Positions 56,589 through 64,000 of a DNA stretch of 64,000 bases are shown here, piece by piece. The position numbers and the translations under genes were made by a program. Source of the stretch: JAOUEA01 sp963821925 (lineage in GTDB: Bacteria; Actinomycetota; UBA4738; HRBIN12); the NCBI GenBank assembly GCA_963821925.1, contig CAWGFO010000001.1:806001-870000 (forward strand), read 5' to 3'. The first letter of the stretch is position 1. Every line of letters begins with the position of its first letter. The notes under the pieces are model-generated. The model searched no databases. It worked only from the letters and a program-made list of their open reading frames with translations, and was not told the origin of the DNA.

Positions 56589-58027
56589 CGTCGCGGGCCC
56601 AGGTTATAGCCCAGGCGCCTCGGCGCGGTGGCGACGAGGCGCGTGAGGGGATCCGCGGAGCCGCCGCCGGCCTCCGTGTCGTCCTTGTGCCAGATCGCCG
56701 TGTTCGCCACGAGCATCCCGGGCGAACGGATCGGCTCGGGCGGGAAGCGCTTCGGTGTCCGCCCGACGATCGGCAGCCGGGCGAGCTCGTCGTCGGCGTG
56801 GGTGGCGAGCGAGGCGAGGATCTTCCCGCCGAGGTGCGACGGCGCGACGCCGTTGCCCGTGTAGCCCAGGCCATGATGGACGTTCCCGGGCGTCGCGGAT
56901 CCGAAGAACGGCAGGTTCAGTCCCGAGACGTTGATCGGGCCGCCCCACCCGGCCGCGATCGGCACGTCGACGAACGAGGGGAACAGCTCGTGGAGATCGC
57001 CGGCGACCTTGCGCACGAAGCCCTCGTCGAACGCGAAGGACGGGCCCACGTCGCGCGCGAGCCCGCGCTGGACGCCGCCGAGGCCGATCGCGATGCGCCC
57101 GTCGGGCGTCGTGCGCAGGTAATGGATCGAGGCCCGCTGATCCCGGACCGCCTCGCCGCCGGTCCAGTTGAGCTCGGCGAGCCGCTCCGGCGCCGGCTCG
57201 GTCACCACCATGTACGAACCGCGGATCGTCAGGTACGGGCGGAACCGGCGCCACGAGGTGGCCCATGCGCCCAGCGCGATCACGGCCTCGCCCGCGCGCA
57301 CGGCGCCGCCGGGGGTCTCGGCGATCGCGGGCGTCGCGGCCCCGAACCGCGTCACCGGCGTGCCCTCGTGGATCCGGACCCCTCGGGCGCGCAGCGCGCC
57401 GCGGAGGCCCCGCGCGAGGCGAGCGGGCTGCACGGTGGCCGCGTGGGGGATGAACATCCCGCCGGCGAACGAGGCGCCGGCGCACCGGGTTCGGATCTCG
57501 TCGGCGGATAGCTCCACGATCCCGTCGGCGAGCCCCAGCCGGTCGGCGGCCTCGATCGTGGAGCGCCAGCGCCCGACCTGCGCGCGGTTCGTCGCGACGG
57601 CGAGGTCGCCGCCCTTGCGGAACCACGCGTCGACGTCGTTCGATCCGCACCACGCCGCGATCTCGTCGACGCTCGGCGCGACGGCGTCGATCAGCACCTT
57701 CGCGTCGGCCTCGCCGTAGGTCGCGATCAGGTCGGCCGCGTTGCCGAGCCACCCGTCGACGAAGCCGCCGTTCCGTCCGCTCGGTCCCCCGCCGCAGATG
57801 TCCTGTTCCAGCAGCACGACGTCGATCCCCGGCTCGCGCTCCGTCAGGAACCAGGCGGTCCACATCCCGGTGTACCCGCCGCCCAGGATCACGACGTCGG
57901 CTTTCGTGTCGCCCACGAGCGGCGGGGCGGGCTCCCCTTCGAACTCGGGACGGGCGAGCGCCTCTCGGAGCCACCAGCTGCGGCCGAGGTTCGGCGGGGC
58001 GGCGCCGTTCGCCCCCGCAGGCGTCAG
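56585..58027 (-). CDS. DadA/PuuB-type FAD-dependent amine or amino-acid oxidase (paralogue 2, likely CTG start)
   Basis: A 480-residue paralogue of the gene at 55158-56588, with the same FAD site (DVVILGGGYTGMWTAWFL) and DICGGGPSGRNGGFV. No ATG, GTG or TTG lies upstream of the conserved GRSWWLREALARPEFEGE block within the gene. The best start is CTG 58027, which overlaps the stop of the VOC gene (CTGA) in the same way other genes here overlap. Translational coupling to the VOC gene would help a weak start. An initiation downstream at the GTG of LVGDTK is the alternative but would remove residues conserved in the paralogue. Confidence 0.8.
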   Translation of the reverse strand: MTPAGANGAAPPNLGRSWWLREALARPEFEGEPAPPLVGDTKADVVILGGGYTGMWTAWFLTEREPGIDVVLLEQDICGGGPSGRNGGFVDGWLGNAADLIATYGEADAKVLIDAVAPSVDEIAAWCGSNDVDAWFRKGGDLAVATNRAQVGRWRSTIEAADRLGLADGIVELSADEIRTRCAGASFAGGMFIPHAATVQPARLARGLRGALRARGVRIHEGTPVTRFGAATPAIAETPGGAVRAGEAVIALGAWATSWRRFRPYLTIRGSYMVVTEPAPERLAELNWTGGEAVRDQRASIHYLRTTPDGRIAIGLGGVQRGLARDVGPSFAFDEGFVRKVAGDLHELFPSFVDVPIAAGWGGPINVSGLNLPFFGSATPGNVHHGLGYTGNGVAPSHLGGKILASLATHADDELARLPIVGRTPKRFPPEPIRSPGMLVANTAIWHKDDTEAGGGSADPLTRLVATAPRRLGYNLGPRR

Positions 58028-58392
58028 GGCTCGCTCCGCCGGATCGCACAGAACTCGTTGCCTTCGAGGTCGGCGAGGACGGCGTACCGCCAGCCGTACT
58101 CGATCCTCGGAGGGTCGACCAGCGTTCCGCCGAGGGCCCGGACGATCTCGATCGCCCCCTCGACGTCGTCGACCTCGATGTCCAGGTGGAGACGGTTCTT
58201 CACCGACTTCGACTCGGGCACGCGCTGGAACCGGAGGATCGGGAACGACTCCGTCGGGGCGAGGTCGATGTAGTGGCCGTCGCCCGCCACGGTGTCGACC
58301 GATGTGCCCAGGACGGCGCACCAGAACGCGGCGAGCGCGTGCGTATCCGCGCCGTCGATCACCAGTCCGTTCACCGACCCGAGGCCCTCCAT
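58024..58392 (-). CDS. VOC (glyoxalase/bleomycin-resistance) family protein
   Basis: A 122-residue vicinal-oxygen-chelate fold protein (VNGLVIDGADTHALAAFW at the start, RLHLDIEVDDVEGAIE in the second half, and VLADLEGNEFCAI at the end with candidate metal residues). Start ATG 58392, with TACGAT 9 nt upstream. It leads an operon with the two FAD oxidases. Substrate unknown. Confidence 0.8.
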   Translation of the reverse strand: MEGLGSVNGLVIDGADTHALAAFWCAVLGTSVDTVAGDGHYIDLAPTESFPILRFQRVPESKSVKNRLHLDIEVDDVEGAIEIVRALGGTLVDPPRIEYGWRYAVLADLEGNEFCAIRRSEP

Positions 58393-58401
58393 CGTTGCGA
58401 C

Positions 58402-58407
58402 ATCGTA
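58402..58407 (-). promoter_or_regulatory. -10 element upstream of the VOC/oxidase operon
   Basis: TACGAT on the minus strand, 9 nt before ATG 58392. Confidence 0.35.
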
Positions 58408-58493
58408 GCCGCCCCCAGCCTGCCGAAGTCGCCCGCCTGCACCGGTTGTTACCGTGAAGGCTTCCGCAGGACGACGTCGAGGAGGGCATCCCC

Positions 58494-60177
58494 ATGACAG
58501 GCGGGTCGAAGCGTCCCCGCAGCACCCAGGTCACCGAGGGGCCCGAGCGCGCCCCCGCGCGGGCGATGCTCCGGGCCGTCGGGTTCTCCGAGGACGACTT
58601 CGGCAAGGCCCAGGTCGCGGTCGCCTCTTCCTGGAACGAGGTCACCCCCTGCAACTACCACCTCGACAAGCTCGCCGCGCTCTCGAAGGAGGGCGTGCGG
58701 GCCGGTGGGGCCGTCCCGATCGAGTTCACGACGATCGCCGTGAGCGACGGCATCGCGATGGGTCACGACGGGATGAAGGCGTCGCTGATGAGCCGCGACC
58801 TGATCGCCGATTCGGTGGAGCTCGTGCTGCACGCCGAGCGCATGGACGCCCTGGTCGGCATCGCGGGCTGCGACAAGTCCGAGCCCGGGATGCTCATGGC
58901 GATGGCGCGCATGAACCTGCCGTCGGTCTACCTCTACGGCGGCACGATCCTGCCGGGCACCTATCAGGGCCGTGACATCACGGTGCAGGACGTGTTCGAG
59001 GCGGTGGGCGCCCACGCGAAGGGCACGATCGACGACGACGAGCTGCTCGCGATCGAACGGAGCGCCTGTCCCGGGACCGGGTCGTGCGCCGGCATGTACA
59101 CGGCGAACACGATGGCCGCCGTCGGCGAGGCGCTCGGGATGTCGCTGCCGGGCTCGGCCTCGCCGCCCGCCGTCGACTACCGCCGGGAGGTGTTCGCCCG
59201 GGAGTCCGGCACGCGCGCCGCGCAACTCGTGGCGGAGGAGGGTCCGCTCCCGCGCGACATCCTCACGAAGCAGGCGTTCGAGAACGCGATCGCCGTCGTG
59301 ATGGCGGTGGCCGGCTCCACGAACGCCGTGCTGCACCTGCTCGCGATCGCGCGCGAGGCCCACGTCGACCTGCAGCTCGGCGACTTCGACCGGATCGGCC
59401 GCACCGTGCCGCACCTCGTGGACGTCCGCCCCGCGGGCCGGTTCGTGATGAGCGACATCGATCGTGTGGGCGGGATCCAGGTCGTGCTGAAGGAGCTGCT
59501 CGAGGCGGGCCACCTGCACGGCGACGCGCTGACGGTCACCGGCAAGACGCTCGCCGAGAACCTGGCCGCGATGGAGATCGCTCAACCCGACGGCGAGGTG
59601 GTGCACCCGCCGAGCGACCCGATCCACCCGTGGGGCGGCCTCGCGATCCTGCGCGGCAACCTCGCCCCCGACGGCGCGGTCGTGAAGGCCGCCGGCGCCG
59701 AGGGGCTCGTGTTCGAGGGCACCGCGAAGCCGTTCGACTCCGAGCAGGCGGCGTTCGACGCGCTGACCTCGGGCCAGATCGTGCCCGGCGACGTGATCGT
59801 GATCCGCTACGAGGGCCCGAAGGGCTCGCCCGGGATGCCCGAGATGCTGGCCGTGACGGCGGCGGTCGCGGGCGCCGGGCTCGGCAAGGATCGTCGGGCT
59901 GATCACCGACGGCCGTTTCAGCGGTGCCACGAAGGGCTTCAGCGTGGGGCACGTCGCACCCGAGGCGTTCGTCGGCGGACCGATCGCGCTCGTGGAGACC
60001 GGTGACACGATCCGGATCGACGTCGACGCGCGCACGGTCGAGATGAAGGTCGACGACGCCACGCTCGAGGCGCGCCGCGCGACGTGGACCCAGCCCGAGT
60101 ACCGCTACACGCAGGGCGCGCTCGCGAAGTACGCACGGACGGTGGGCTCGGCCGACCACGGCGCGGTGACCTGGTGA
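58494..60177 (+). CDS. ilvD: dihydroxy-acid dehydratase (one frame disruption)
   Basis: The penultimate enzyme of valine/isoleucine synthesis, about 560 residues, an Fe-S enzyme. Cluster ligands are Cys53 (VTPCNYHL), Cys126 (IAGCDKSEPG) and Cys198 (GTGSCAGMYTANTM). Near 59889-59893 (coding AAGGATCG) the frame is lost; one extra base explains it, because the next frame gives VGLITDGRFSGATKGFSVGH and runs to 60177. Without correction the C-terminal 100 residues, which hold substrate contacts, would be replaced. Start ATG 58494 after GGAGG. GTGA overlap with the threonine synthase gene. Confidence 0.9.
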
Positions 60178-61421
60178 GTGCGCACCCCACGATCACCTCG
60201 CCCGCGGCGCTGCAGTGCCGGATCTGTGGCCAGCAGTACCCGGTCGAGCCCCTCACGATCTGCGAGGAGTGCTTCGGACCGCTCGAGCCCGCCTACGACC
60301 TGCAGTCGATCGACGGCGAGGTCTTCCAGAAGCACGCCGAGCAGGGACCGCAGTCGCTGTGGCGCTACGAGTCGCTCCTGCCCGGGGGCCCGACGATCGA
60401 CCGGGTCGACCTGGGCGGCGGGCTTCACGCCCGCTCCGCCGCGCCGACAACCTGGCCGCGGCGCTCGGGCCTGCGCGACGTGTGGATCAAGGACGACTCG
60501 GTCAACCCGTCGAACTCCTTCAAGGACCGGGTCGTCACCGTCGCGATCACGATGGCGCGCGCGTTCGGGTACGAGGCGATCTCGTGCGCGTCGACCGGCA
60601 ACCTCGCCAACGCGACCGCCGCGCACGCGGCGAAGGCGGGTATGGACTGCTACGTGTTCGTCCCCGAGGACCTCGAGCGGGCGAAGATCCTCGCGACCGA
60701 GGCCTACGGCGCGAAGGTCGTCGCGGTGAAGGGGAACTACGACGAGGTGAACCGTCTCTGCAGCGAGGTGGCCGAGGCGCTCCCGTGGGCGTTCGTGAAC
60801 GTGAACATGCGGCCCTACTACGCGGAGGGCTCGAAGTCCCTCGGGTTCGAGACGGCCGAGCAGCTCGGCTGGCGCCTGCCTGATCACGTCGTGGTCCCGA
60901 TCGCGAGCGGCGCCCTGCTCACGAAGATCCACCGGGCGTTCAGCGAGTTGATCGCGATCGGCGCGGTCGAGGAGAAGCCGTACCGCGTCTCGGGCGCGCA
61001 GCCCGAGGGCTGCCGTCCTGTCGCGCAGGCGTTCCTCGACGGCGAGGAAGAGGTGACGCCGGTGAAGCCCGACACGATCGCTCGATCGCTCGCGATCGGC
61101 GCGCCCGCCGACGGGTTCTTCGCGCTGAAGGTGGCGCGCCAGACCGGCGGGCACATCGAGTGGTGCACCGAGCAGGAGATCCGCGAGGGCATCCGGCTGC
61201 TGGCGAGCACCGAGGGCGTGTTCACCGAGACGGCCGGCGGGGTCACGATCGCGAACCTCAAGCGGATGGCCGAGCAGGGCATCATCCGCCCCGAGGAAGA
61301 GGTGGTCGCCTACGTCACCGGGAACGGGTACAAGACGATCGAGGCGCTCGAGGGCTTCCTCGAGCCGACGTACAACGTGGCGCCCGACCTCGACGAGTTC
61401 CTCGCCGTTCTGAACGGCTGA
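60174..61421 (+). CDS. thrC: threonine synthase, with a scrambled TPL motif
   Basis: A 415-residue PLP enzyme converting O-phosphohomoserine to threonine. N-terminal zinc-ribbon-like CRICGQQYPVEPL..CEEC, Schiff-base Lys in NPSNSFKDRVV, SCASTGNLANA and C-terminal GVFTETAGGVTIA. Between about 60420 and 60471 the frame reads GLHARSAAPTTWPRRSG, where homologues have a G-F-T-P-L motif. Deleting one C at each of three sites (about 60423, 60430-60432, 60470) restores GFTPLRRADNLAAALG with the flanking frame unchanged. So the gene is continuous but probably miscalled here. Operon with ilvD (GTGA overlap) supports an amino-acid biosynthetic unit. Confidence 0.85.
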   Translation: MSAHPTITSPAALQCRICGQQYPVEPLTICEECFGPLEPAYDLQSIDGEVFQKHAEQGPQSLWRYESLLPGGPTIDRVDLGGGLHARSAAPTTWPRRSGLRDVWIKDDSVNPSNSFKDRVVTVAITMARAFGYEAISCASTGNLANATAAHAAKAGMDCYVFVPEDLERAKILATEAYGAKVVAVKGNYDEVNRLCSEVAEALPWAFVNVNMRPYYAEGSKSLGFETAEQLGWRLPDHVVVPIASGALLTKIHRAFSELIAIGAVEEKPYRVSGAQPEGCRPVAQAFLDGEEEVTPVKPDTIARSLAIGAPADGFFALKVARQTGGHIEWCTEQEIREGIRLLASTEGVFTETAGGVTIANLKRMAEQGIIRPEEEVVAYVTGNGYKTIEALEGFLEPTYNVAPDLDEFLAVLNG

Positions 61422-61426
61422 CCGAC

Positions 61427-61466
61427 GAGCGAGAGCCCGCGCACGGGCACGGGCTCTGTGTCGCTC
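61427..61466. terminator. bidirectional hairpin between thrC and the barrel protein gene
   Basis: Inverted repeat with arms GAGCGAGAGCCCG (61427-61439) and CGGGCTCT (61450-61457), closed by an outer GAGCG (61427-61431) and CGCTC (61462-61466). There is no clear U tract. It lies in the 58-bp convergent gap, so termination for both genes is plausible. Confidence 0.5.
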
Positions 61467-61479
61467 GAGCGGTACCGGT

Positions 61480-61951
61480 CTACGGCAGCACGTGGTAGAT
61501 GAACGCGTACTCCGTGCCTCCGTGGCGCGCTTTGATGTCCATCGTGCCCCGGGCGTTGGCGAAGTTGCCCTTGCCGCCGGTGATCGCGATCGTGTTGTCC
61601 TTGCCGTCGTAGAACGGCCCCTCGACCGTGATCGCACCCCCGGGCACCCAGGCGATCCAGCGGCACTCCCACGACCCTTCAGCCGGGTTGATGCGGATGC
61701 ACTCGCCTTGGTCGCGCCCGACCTGCTTCTTGTTGTCGGCGTCGAACAGCTTGTTGTGCCAGGTGAGGATGTCACCGGGCGAGTCACCCTTCTTGCCGAC
61801 ATCGAGCCACGACGTCGGTGGTGGCGTGCTCGATGACCTTGATGGTCACCGGCTGCGTCACGAGCTCGTGCTTCGACGATGCCGACACGATCGATGCGAT
61901 GGCGATCGTCGCGAGCGCCGCCGTCGCGAGGATCGCGAGCGTCTTGCGCAT
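61480..61951 (-). CDS. secreted allene-oxide-cyclase-like barrel protein (one frame disruption)
   Basis: A small exported protein of about 156 residues. N-terminal signal MRKTLAILATAALATIAIAS, then after a net +1 break near 61806-61808 the sequence DVGKKGDSPGDILTWHNKLF, QVGRDQGECIRI, WVPGGAITVEGPFYD and ITGGKGNFANARGTMD. These are the family landmarks of allene oxide cyclase/dirigent-like eight-strand barrels in bacteria. Start ATG 61951 behind GGAGGGC. Two Cys near the middle may pair. Bacterial members have no firmly known function. Confidence 0.7.
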
Positions 61952-62147
61952 GGAGCCCTCCCTTCGCTCAGGTCCATGCCGGACGCTACGCCTTCCGTCT
62001 CAGAGTTGCAGAGCGGCGTGGCTCCCTTCGGTGCAACCCGTCCGGGACTTGCGCAGCCGCCTCGCGAGGCGCACACTCCGCGGGTCCGTCGAGGGGGACG
62101 GATCACGGCGCCCGCCCGTGGTCGGCAGCACATGGAGAGGGGGGACC

Positions 62148-63721
62148 ATGTCCAGCACCGAACCACCGGTCCAACAACACGATCAGGACACCAAGGACCT
62201 GATGGCGTTCGGATACCAGCAGGAGCTGCAGCGCGAGCTGAGCACCTTCAGCTCCTTCGCGGTGGCGTTCAGCTACATCTCGCCGTCCACCGGGATCTTC
62301 ACGCTCTTCTACCTGGGCCTGATCGCGGTCGGCGGGTACCTGTTCTGGGCGTGGCCCGTCGTCGTGCTGGGCCAGATGTTCGTGGCGCTGAACTTCGCGG
62401 AGCTCTCGAGCCACTTCCCGATCGCGGGCTCGGTGTTCCAGTGGACGAAGTACCTGTCGGGCCGGACCTACTCGTGGTTCACCGGCTGGATCTACCTGTT
62501 CGCCGGCGTGATCACGGTGGCCGCGGTCGTCGCGACCCTGCCGATCGCCCTGCTGCCGATGCTGAACAACATGTTCGGCTGGACCTTCAACACCGCGCTG
62601 GGCAGCACTGACCAGCTCGTGGCGGCGATCGTCACGCTCGTGCTGATCACGATCCTGAACATCTACGGCGTGAAGCTCGTCGCGGTCATCAACAACACCG
62701 GCGTGGTCTTCGAGATCCTCGGCATGGTGGTGTTCGCCCTGATCATGGCGATCGTGCACAACAACCAGGGGATCGGGGTGCTCTTCGACTCCGGCGATGC
62801 GACCCTCACCGGGAGCACGTTCCTGATCGGCATGTTCATGTCGCTGTTCGTGGTCTACGGGTTCGACACGGCGGGCACGCTCGCCGAGGAGACGAAGAAC
62901 CCGCGGGCCGAGTCGCCGAAGGCGATCCTGGGGTCGATCGCAGGCGCGTTCGTGATCGGCGCGATCTTCCTGATCGGCACGCTGATGGCGGTCCCGAACC
63001 TCTCGGAAGCGCACGCGGGCTTCTTCGGCCCCCAGGCGGTCATCGAATCGGTGTTCTCGTCGTGGGCCGCGAACCTCTACCTGCTGGTCGTGGTCTTCGC
63101 GATCTTCGTGTGCTGCCTGTCGATCATGACGTCGACCGTGCGGTTGATGTTCGGGATGGCGCGCGACAACCAGCTGCCGTTCTCGAAGCCGCTCGCGAAG
63201 GTCAACCCGCGGCTGCACACGCCGATCGGCGCCTGCGTCGGCGTCGCGATCCTGGCGGCGATCCCGTTCCTGCAGTTCACGGGCGCCACGGTGATCGCGG
63301 TCGCGGCGACGGCGATGATCTACCTCAGCTACTTCCTCGGGAACCTGGCCGTGATGCGGGCGCGGACGAGGGGATGGCCCAAGGCCGACGCTCCCTTCAA
63401 GCTCGGGGCATGGGGCACCATCGTCAACGTCATCGCTCTCGTCTATGGCGGCGCGATGCTGCTGAACCTCCTGTGGTGGACGAACGACCCCTTGTCGCTT
63501 CGGGTCCTCACGAACCCGAAGGCGACCCAGACCGACTACTACCTGACCGGACCGCTCGTGAATTTCCACATCGGCTTCCTGAACGACATCCCGCTGATGG
63601 AGCTGATCATCGGGGCGGTCTGTGATCGATCGGTGCGATCTACTACTTCACGGTCGGCAAGACCAAGGACTTCGCGCCGATCACGATGCCCGAGGAGCTC
63701 GTCGAGCAGCCGCTCGTCTAG
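62148..63721 (+). CDS. APC-superfamily amino acid/amine permease (one frame disruption)
   Basis: A transporter of about 524 residues with 12 or more hydrophobic spans. Conserved features are FSYISPSTGIFTLFYLG in span 1 and the GFDTAGTLAEETKNPRAESPKA loop, which places it in the APC amino-acid permease group close to GABA/choline permeases. The frame is lost near 63615-63630 in the last span (after PLMELIIGAV), net -1, and continues as IGAIYYFTVGKTKDFAPI to TAG 63721. Start ATG 62148 after GAGAGGGGGG. A 196-bp gap upstream holds its probable promoter; no clean hexamers found. Substrate unknown, an amine or amino acid. Confidence 0.85.
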
Positions 63722-63723
63722 GC

Positions 63724-63766
63724 GTGGTGGGGCGGGGGCGGCCTCGAGCCGCTCCCGCCACCCCAC
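63724..63766 (+). terminator. GC-rich hairpin after the permease gene
   Basis: Arms at 63724-63742 and 63748-63766 pair at 16 of 19 positions around a CTCGA loop. There is no U tract, as is common in high-GC bacteria. It separates the permease from the next gene. Confidence 0.55.
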
Positions 63767-63779
63767 GAACGGAGCGCAC

Positions 63780-64000
63780 GTGATCGAGATCATCGCCGGC
63801 GAGAAGGTCACCCGGCTGGATCGCCGGGCGCGGCGGCCACGTCTGGGTCTGGCTCGACCCGCACCGGAGCGTCGTGGGCGCCCACACGTACCTCGAAGCC
63901 CACACCGAGCCTCCGCGGACCAGCCGCGAGACGAAGTTCTCGCGGAGCTCGCGCCGGCCGCACACGTTCTACGAAGTGCCCGGCCACGGGTTCACGGTCC
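63780..64000 (+). CDS. unrecognised gene, cut by window edge (probable frame disruption)
   Basis: Starts at GTG 63780 after GGAG with VIEIIAGEKVTR. Near 63812-63818 the open frame becomes Arg/Pro-rich, while the +1 frame reads WIAGRGGHVWVWLDPHRS and stays plausible to the window end (THTFYEVPGHGF-like sequence, aromatic and His-rich). One extra base would join the two. No family recognised; the remainder lies outside the window. Confidence 0.4.
   Translation, partial: MIEIIAGEKVTRLDRRARRPRLGLARPAPERRGRPHVPRSPHRASADQPRDEVLAELAPAAHVLRSARPRVHG

Overview
The window is a GC-rich (roughly 70 percent by eye), densely packed bacterial chromosome segment with no mobile elements, CRISPR arrays, tRNA or rRNA that I can see. 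GTG and TTG starts are common, ATGA/GTGA stop-start overlaps are frequent, and at least eleven genes carry a TANNNT hexamer about 6-9 nt before the start codon, which suggests leaderless transcripts. Together with the gene content (heterotetrameric sarcosine oxidases, PotABCD, acyl-CoA dehydrogenases, C45 peptidase, allene-oxide-cyclase-like barrel protein) this points to an uncultured member of the Actinomycetota or possibly a high-GC Chloroflexota. The phylum is an inference.

Region 1 (1-9942, plus strand) is a one-carbon operon: methyltetrahydrofolate:corrinoid methyltransferase (cut by the window edge), an ASKHA/ferredoxin corrinoid activase, a non-pyrrolysine MttB-family amine methyltransferase, MetF, then a complete heterotetrameric sarcosine-oxidase-like enzyme in the order D-A-G-B. 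The likely logic is corrinoid-dependent removal of a methyl group from a quaternary amine such as glycine betaine, transfer to tetrahydrofolate, oxidation to methylene-THF by MetF, and oxidative demethylation of the remaining N-methyl glycine by the oxidase. This SoxA has cysteine motifs for two [2Fe-2S] clusters that the second SoxA lacks. The corrinoid carrier protein is not in the window and is expected just upstream.

Region 2 (9947-16024) holds a convergent second sarcosine oxidase operon on the minus strand (soxB, a YjbR-like gene, soxD, soxA, soxG) with a divergent IclR regulator. Region 3 (16080-28160) has a cysteine-synthase-like enzyme, a HicB-DinB fusion, an acyl-CoA dehydrogenase, a polyamine-type ABC transporter potABCD, zwf, mmsA and small enzymes. 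Region 4 (28158-36319) has an Lrp/AsnC regulator divergent from a Rieske oxygenase resembling betaine/choline monooxygenases, a kinase-aminotransferase fusion, a four-Cys small protein, a serine hydrolase and a dimethylglycine/sarcosine dehydrogenase-like flavoprotein. Regions 2, 4 and 1 together look like an N-methyl-amine catabolic island with redundant aerobic and corrinoid routes. Region 5 (36354-53337) is mixed metabolism: ribokinase, nucleoside hydrolase, TetR, a PYROXD2-like flavoprotein, an ADP-forming acyl-CoA synthetase, a C45 peptidase, an amidase, a secreted phosphoesterase, SulP, an acyl-CoA dehydrogenase, an amidohydrolase and an EamA permease. Region 6 (53355-64000) has an ABC exporter pair, two paralogous amine/amino-acid oxidases behind a VOC gene, ilvD, a threonine synthase, a secreted barrel protein, an APC permease and a gene cut by the right edge.

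A second theme is sequence quality or decay. I can place about 15 frame disruptions in otherwise well-conserved genes, and 14 of them are net +1. Several can be explained as one extra C in a short C run. The threonine synthase carries three such insertions within 50 bp that restore the frame but scramble a conserved motif. I think these are residual long-read assembly indels rather than pseudogenes, but this needs read-level checking. No stretch of 300 bases or more lacks a gene.
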